Assembly: GCF_029457495.1 (NCBI RefSeq)
Contig: NZ_CP120361.1
Span: 4,356,001-4,420,000, forward strand
Reading direction: 5' to 3'
DNA: 64,000 bases
Source of the DNA: Chelativorans sp. AA-79
GTDB taxonomy: Bacteria > Pseudomonadota > Alphaproteobacteria > Rhizobiales > Rhizobiaceae
Part shown: one piece after another, positions 60,764 to 64,000 of the stretch
Layout of the letters: every line of letters begins with the position of its first letter
How positions within the stretch are numbered: position 1 is the first letter of the stretch
Notes under the pieces: generated by a model
What the model saw: only the letters and a program-made list of their open reading frames with translations
Databases searched by the model: none
What the model was told of the DNA's origin: nothing
Made by a program: the position numbers and the translations under genes

Positions 60764-61579
60764 CTATTTCGGGCCGGCGCGAACCATGGAGTTGATCAGG
60801 CCCATCAGCAGGCCGATGAAGATGAGCGGCGGCAGAACCAGAACGACGGTTGCCGCATTGATCACGCCCCAGGGCACTTCCTTGCCTAGCGAGGTGATCG
60901 ACGCAGCCACGACCGGCAATGTTGCGTTCTGTGCCGCCAGCGTCAGGGCGAGCAGCAACTCGTTCCAGACGAGCACGAAGGTGAAGACGAGGGCTCCGAA
61001 AAGTGAAGGCGCCGCAATGGGCAGTGAGAAGCGCCAGAAGACCTCGGCATCTGAGCACCCTTCCATTCTGGCAGCTTCCTCGATGTCTTTTGGAACGCGT
61101 TCGAAGGCAGGGACGGCCAGCCAGATCGTGGTCGACACCGTCGTCAGCAGGTAGACGACAACCAATCCGAAGAGCGTGTCGTAGATGCCCAGATCCAGGT
61201 AGATCACAATGAAGGGGATCGCGATTGCCACCGGCGGCATGAAACGCAACGAAAGGACGAAGAATTGAATGTCGTCACTCCAGCGCTGCGCATGGCGCGC
61301 CAGAACATGGGCGGCGGGAATCCCCAGAACCGCTCCCACCGTGACCGCCGCGGATACCACCGCGATCGAGTTGAAGAGGCCATCGCGGATGGTCGGGTTC
61401 CGGAAAACGGTGGCAAAATTCTCCAGTGTCGGGTCGAACCAGAGCGTCGGAACCGGCGTGACGATATCCCGCAGTTCCTTGAATGCGCTCAGAAAGGTCC
61501 AGATGATTGGCCCCAGCGCCACGACGATCAGCACTGCCAGGAGCAGGCGTGCCGACCAGGCGGAAATCAGCTTGCCCAT
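60764..61579 (-). CDS. Sugar ABC permease (MalG-like)
   Basis: A 271-aa CUT1 permease with six TM helices and the EAA loop EEAARMEGCSDAEVFWRFSLPIAAPSL. The start at 61579 (MGKLISAW) lies 13 bp inside the other permease; the same frame continues upstream as a shadow. N-terminal TM: LLLAVLIVVALGPIIWTFLSAF. Confidence 0.93.
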   Translation of the reverse strand: MGKLISAWSARLLLAVLIVVALGPIIWTFLSAFKELRDIVTPVPTLWFDPTLENFATVFRNPTIRDGLFNSIAVVSAAVTVGAVLGIPAAHVLARHAQRWSDDIQFFVLSLRFMPPVAIAIPFIVIYLDLGIYDTLFGLVVVYLLTTVSTTIWLAVPAFERVPKDIEEAARMEGCSDAEVFWRFSLPIAAPSLFGALVFTFVLVWNELLLALTLAAQNATLPVVAASITSLGKEVPWGVINAATVVLVLPPLIFIGLLMGLINSMVRAGPK

Positions 61580-62439
61580 TTCTTGCTCGCCTTCCAGATG
61601 ATGGTGAATGCCACCGTGGTGACGATCAAAAGAAGAATGGACATGGCCGATGCGTAGGAAATCCGTCCTCCCATGTTGATGCCCATCTGGTATGCATAGA
61701 GATCGAGTGTTTCCGTCGCCGTGCCCGGCCCGCCGCCGGTCATCACGAAAATCAGGTCGAAGGAGCGAAGCGACTCCACCGCCTTGACCAGCGCAAGGCT
61801 GATAATCGGCCCTTTCAGCATCGGCAGCGTCACATAGGCGTGCACCTCCCACGTGCTGGCGCGATCCAGAAGCGCGGCTTCGATCGGCTCGCGGGGCAGC
61901 GTCTCCAGCAGCTTGAGCAGGATGACGGTGAAGAACAGGCCCCATTGCCAGATGTCCACGACGGCCACTGACGCCAGTGCTATCGAGGGATCGGCGAGGA
62001 ATTCGACAGGGCCGAGCCCGACGAGGCCGCACAGGTAGTTCAGCACGCCAAGCGACGGGGAATACAGAAAGCGCCAGATGAAGGCTGCCGCCACGCGCGG
62101 CAGCAGCACCGGCACGAGAAACGCAAAGCAGATCGTATTGCGCCAGAGCGGCTTTTTCACCGTTTCGAAGATCAGCACCGCAAGCAGGATGGACACCGCC
62201 AGCGTTCCGGCAACGGTGACAAGCTCCCAGGTGGCCGAGATTTCGAGCGCGTTGAAGAAGCGCCGGTCGCGCAGCATGCGAAGGAAGTTGTAGGCACCGA
62301 CGAACTCGTATTCGGACGAACGCAGGGTGCGGTTCATTACCGAAAACCACCCGGCCCCGGCGACCGACACCAGTGCCAGCGCCGCCAACACCGCGATGGT
62401 GGGCAGCAACGAAAGCGCGACGAACCGTTTTCGGGTCAT
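61567..62439 (-). CDS. Sugar ABC permease (MalF-like)
   Basis: A 290-aa permease with six TM helices; the ABC-contact loop is EAALLDRASTWEVHAYVTLPMLKGPI. It is the first permease after the binding protein and forms the channel with the following permease for a sugar or polyol of the CUT1 class. Confidence 0.93.
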   Translation of the reverse strand: MTRKRFVALSLLPTIAVLAALALVSVAGAGWFSVMNRTLRSSEYEFVGAYNFLRMLRDRRFFNALEISATWELVTVAGTLAVSILLAVLIFETVKKPLWRNTICFAFLVPVLLPRVAAAFIWRFLYSPSLGVLNYLCGLVGLGPVEFLADPSIALASVAVVDIWQWGLFFTVILLKLLETLPREPIEAALLDRASTWEVHAYVTLPMLKGPIISLALVKAVESLRSFDLIFVMTGGGPGTATETLDLYAYQMGINMGGRISYASAMSILLLIVTTVAFTIIWKASKKWAS

Positions 62440-62462
62440 GATGTTACCTTGAACGATGACGA

Positions 62463-62497
62463 CCCGTCCGGCGCATCGAGGCGACGAACCGGACGGG
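62463..62497 (-). other. Intercistronic stem-loop after the binding-protein gene
   Basis: CCCGTCCGG and its exact complement CCGGACGGG separated by 17 bases, in the 70-bp gap between the binding-protein stop and the first permease start. Hairpins here are common in ABC operons and raise binding-protein mRNA levels over those of the permeases. No T-tract follows. Confidence 0.6.
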
Positions 62498-62509
62498 CCA
62501 TGACGAGGG

Positions 62510-63805
62510 TTATTTCAGCCGCTGCAGGCTGTCTTCGGCATTGAAGGCGGCTTCGTCCAAAGCTGCCTGCACGTCATCGCGCGTACCGGTGAAAAGCTCC
62601 TCCAGAGCCAAGCCGAGATTGTCGCCGATCTCCGGCCAGGCGGGACTGGCCATGATCAGCAGGCTCGTCTTGTCGGCGGTGGCGAGCAGGGCCTCGATAT
62701 ACTCGGCGGGAACCAGGGCCTTGAAGGCGTCGCTCTGCAGGGTCGAGGTGCGGCCGATATCCGAGGCGATGCCAGCCTCCAGCCGCTTCTGCTCCATTTC
62801 CTTCGAGGTGGCCCAGCCGACGAAATCGCCTGCGACAGTGCGCACGCAGTCTTCTTTCGCGCCTACGGACGACACCGCCCAGCCATGCGCCCAGCCGGCC
62901 GACGGAAGCGGATCGGGCGGCGGCGCATAGCCGACCTTGCCCACAACGGATGACTTCTGCTCATCCTCCATCCAGGGTCCGAAAACGTCGGATTCGATCA
63001 GGAACGCGACCTGGCCTCCACGAAACGCCTCGACGGAGTCCGACCAGTTGAACGTGCCGACACCTGGGGGCGCGTACTCCATGAGCTCCATGTACAGCGT
63101 TGTGGCCTCCACCCCGGCTTCGCCGTTGAATGCGGGCAGGTCGCCATCCATCCATTCGCCACCCATTGCCCGGAAGAACGGCGTCCAGCGCCAGACATTC
63201 ATGCCCGATCCGCGCTGTCCGCGCGCCGCCCAGCCATGGAGACCGTTTTTCGGATCGTCCACCGCCTTGATCGCCGCGCTCAGTTCGTCGAGCGTCTGAG
63301 GTGCATCGATATCCGCCGCCTGGAGGACATCCTTGCGGTACATCAGGATGTCGCCACCGCCGACGAAGGGCGCAAAATACTGCACGCCATCCACCGTGGC
63401 GACGTTGGACAAATCCGTGCGGAAATCCGATAGGTCGTATTCCGCCGGCACGACATCCGCCAACGGATAGACCCACCCCGCCGATACGTATTCGGCAAGA
63501 TTGGCTTCGTCGATATAGAGCACCTGATAGGAGCCGGCGCCGGTGGAGGCATCGAGGCGGGATTTGGCGCGGCGTTCATTCTCGCCCAGAAGCGTGATCC
63601 TGACCTGGGTGCCCCACTTCTCGTTGAACTCCGACAGATGCTCATCCAGCGCCGTCACCGCGGGCATGCCCTGGGCAATGACGTTCAGCGCCGGCACCTC
63701 GCCCTTACACACCATTGCATCGTTCTGCGCGCTGGCGTCGGTGGTTGCTGCCAGAGGCAGGAAGGTCAGAGCGGCTGACCCCAGCAGGAAACGTTTGAAT
63801 GTCAT
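62510..63805 (-). CDS. Sugar ABC substrate-binding protein (SBP_bac family)
   Basis: A 431-aa periplasmic binding protein with a Sec signal peptide (MTFKRFLLGSAALTFLPLAATTDASAQ). Family cues are LDEHLSEFNEKWGTQVRIT, YVSAGWVYPLADVV, FAPFVGGGDILMYRKDVLQAADIDAPQTLDEL and FLIESDVFGPWMEDEQ. The start at 63805 follows GGGAGAGA; a Met at 63826 precedes that site. It leads the transporter genes. Confidence 0.93.
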   Translation of the reverse strand: MTFKRFLLGSAALTFLPLAATTDASAQNDAMVCKGEVPALNVIAQGMPAVTALDEHLSEFNEKWGTQVRITLLGENERRAKSRLDASTGAGSYQVLYIDEANLAEYVSAGWVYPLADVVPAEYDLSDFRTDLSNVATVDGVQYFAPFVGGGDILMYRKDVLQAADIDAPQTLDELSAAIKAVDDPKNGLHGWAARGQRGSGMNVWRWTPFFRAMGGEWMDGDLPAFNGEAGVEATTLYMELMEYAPPGVGTFNWSDSVEAFRGGQVAFLIESDVFGPWMEDEQKSSVVGKVGYAPPPDPLPSAGWAHGWAVSSVGAKEDCVRTVAGDFVGWATSKEMEQKRLEAGIASDIGRTSTLQSDAFKALVPAEYIEALLATADKTSLLIMASPAWPEIGDNLGLALEELFTGTRDDVQAALDEAAFNAEDSLQRLK

Positions 63806-63853
63806 GACTTCTCTCTCCCTTTTCATTCGAGTTTTCGGGCTCCCCCGATGGCC

Positions 63854-64000
63854 TTATGGCCCTGCCAGCAACTCGGCCATTCCCTGGTCGAGACGCTGGA
63901 ATTCCTCCAGTCTGTCGTTGTAGAAAGCGCCAAGGCCGCGGTCCGGCACGTAGCGGCGCGCAACTCCGGTCATCGCCCGTGTCGCCTGTTTCAGGTCCGC
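63854..64000 (-). CDS. C-terminal end of a carbohydrate kinase of FGGY type (cut by window edge)
   Basis: The last 48 residues, open to the window edge: AMTGVARRYVPDRGLGAFYN then DRLEEFQRLDQ. This matches the C-terminus of FGGY kinases such as xylulokinase (RYxPDxxLxxxYDxR). It would phosphorylate the imported sugar or polyol. It lies 48 bp upstream of the binding-protein gene. Confidence 0.68.
   Translation of the reverse strand, partial: ADLKQATRAMTGVARRYVPDRGLGAFYNDRLEEFQRLDQGMAELLAGP

Noticed and set aside
1..64000. tRNA, rRNA, CRISPR arrays, transposase genes or phage attachment sites
   Set aside because: None could be recognised by reading both strands.

Overview
The window looks like a chromosomal segment of a denitrifying, GC-rich alphaproteobacterium, probably of the Hyphomicrobiales (Mesorhizobium/Chelativorans/Nitratireductor-like). 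This rests on the gene repertoire (NarGHJI with a parvulin, cbb3 oxidase, pseudoazurin, NnrS, NnrU, NsrR, SorC-type sugar operon, Liv-type transporter with amidases), dense ATGA-type gene overlaps and the amino-acid style of the proteins. No rRNA, tRNA, CRISPR array or intact insertion sequence was seen.

Layout. (1) 1-6049, plus strand: the end of one narGHJI operon (narG cut by the window edge), a parvulin, a 97-aa protein, a DUF2478 protein and a Mog-type molybdopterin adenylyltransferase. (2) 6075-14247, minus strand: a run of mostly small genes (MOSC protein, 5-formyltetrahydrofolate cyclo-ligase, TDT transporter, Ric/DnrN iron-sulfur repair protein, DUF6522, Nfu_N-DUF59 fusion, DUF2249 proteins and a heme-copper-oxidase-like membrane protein). 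(3) 14484-17140, plus strand: small proteins, an AhpD-like protein and NnrS, divergent from block 2 across a nearly perfect 31-bp palindrome of NsrR type. (4) 17204-26959, minus strand: a second, complete narGHJI operon with its own parvulin, 113-aa protein, one-TM protein and NarK. (5) 27208-36701: a broken nnrU, nsrR, pseudoazurin, and a cbb3 oxidase operon (ccoNOQP, 67-aa protein, DUF2189, ccoI, ccoS) ending in a truncated hemoglobin.

(6) 36702-38312 is a junction zone with a 5'-truncated FAD monooxygenase. (7) 38313-50561, minus strand, is one tightly packed catabolic operon: fused E1 alpha/beta dehydrogenase, IclR regulator, RidA, class III aminotransferase, amidase, Tat-secreted binding protein, LivGFHM and a second amidase. 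(8) 50562-51431 is debris: a frameshifted dnaE2 (imuC) remnant lying back-to-back with the last 40 codons of a second Nfu_N-DUF59 gene. (9) 51432-57402: an RND efflux pump, its adaptor and a cytochrome b561, divergent from a TetR regulator across a clear palindrome. (10) 57676-64000, minus strand: a sugar or polyol ABC operon with a SorC regulator, an aldolase-like enzyme and a partial FGGY kinase.

How it works together. Blocks 1-5 form an anaerobic respiration and nitric-oxide-handling island: nitrate uptake and reduction, a high-affinity terminal oxidase, a copper electron carrier, Mo-cofactor functions and a nitrosative-stress layer. NsrR is encoded in the island, and four NsrR-like 11-1-11 palindromes lie upstream of ric, between the DUF2249 and NnrS blocks, before nnrU, and before the pseudoazurin gene. 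The best candidate for an under-described system is the minus-strand cluster 9.65-14.25 kb with its divergent plus-strand partner: an apparently NsrR-controlled set of Fe-S assembly/repair and membrane proteins. Nitrite, NO and N2O reductases are not in the window.
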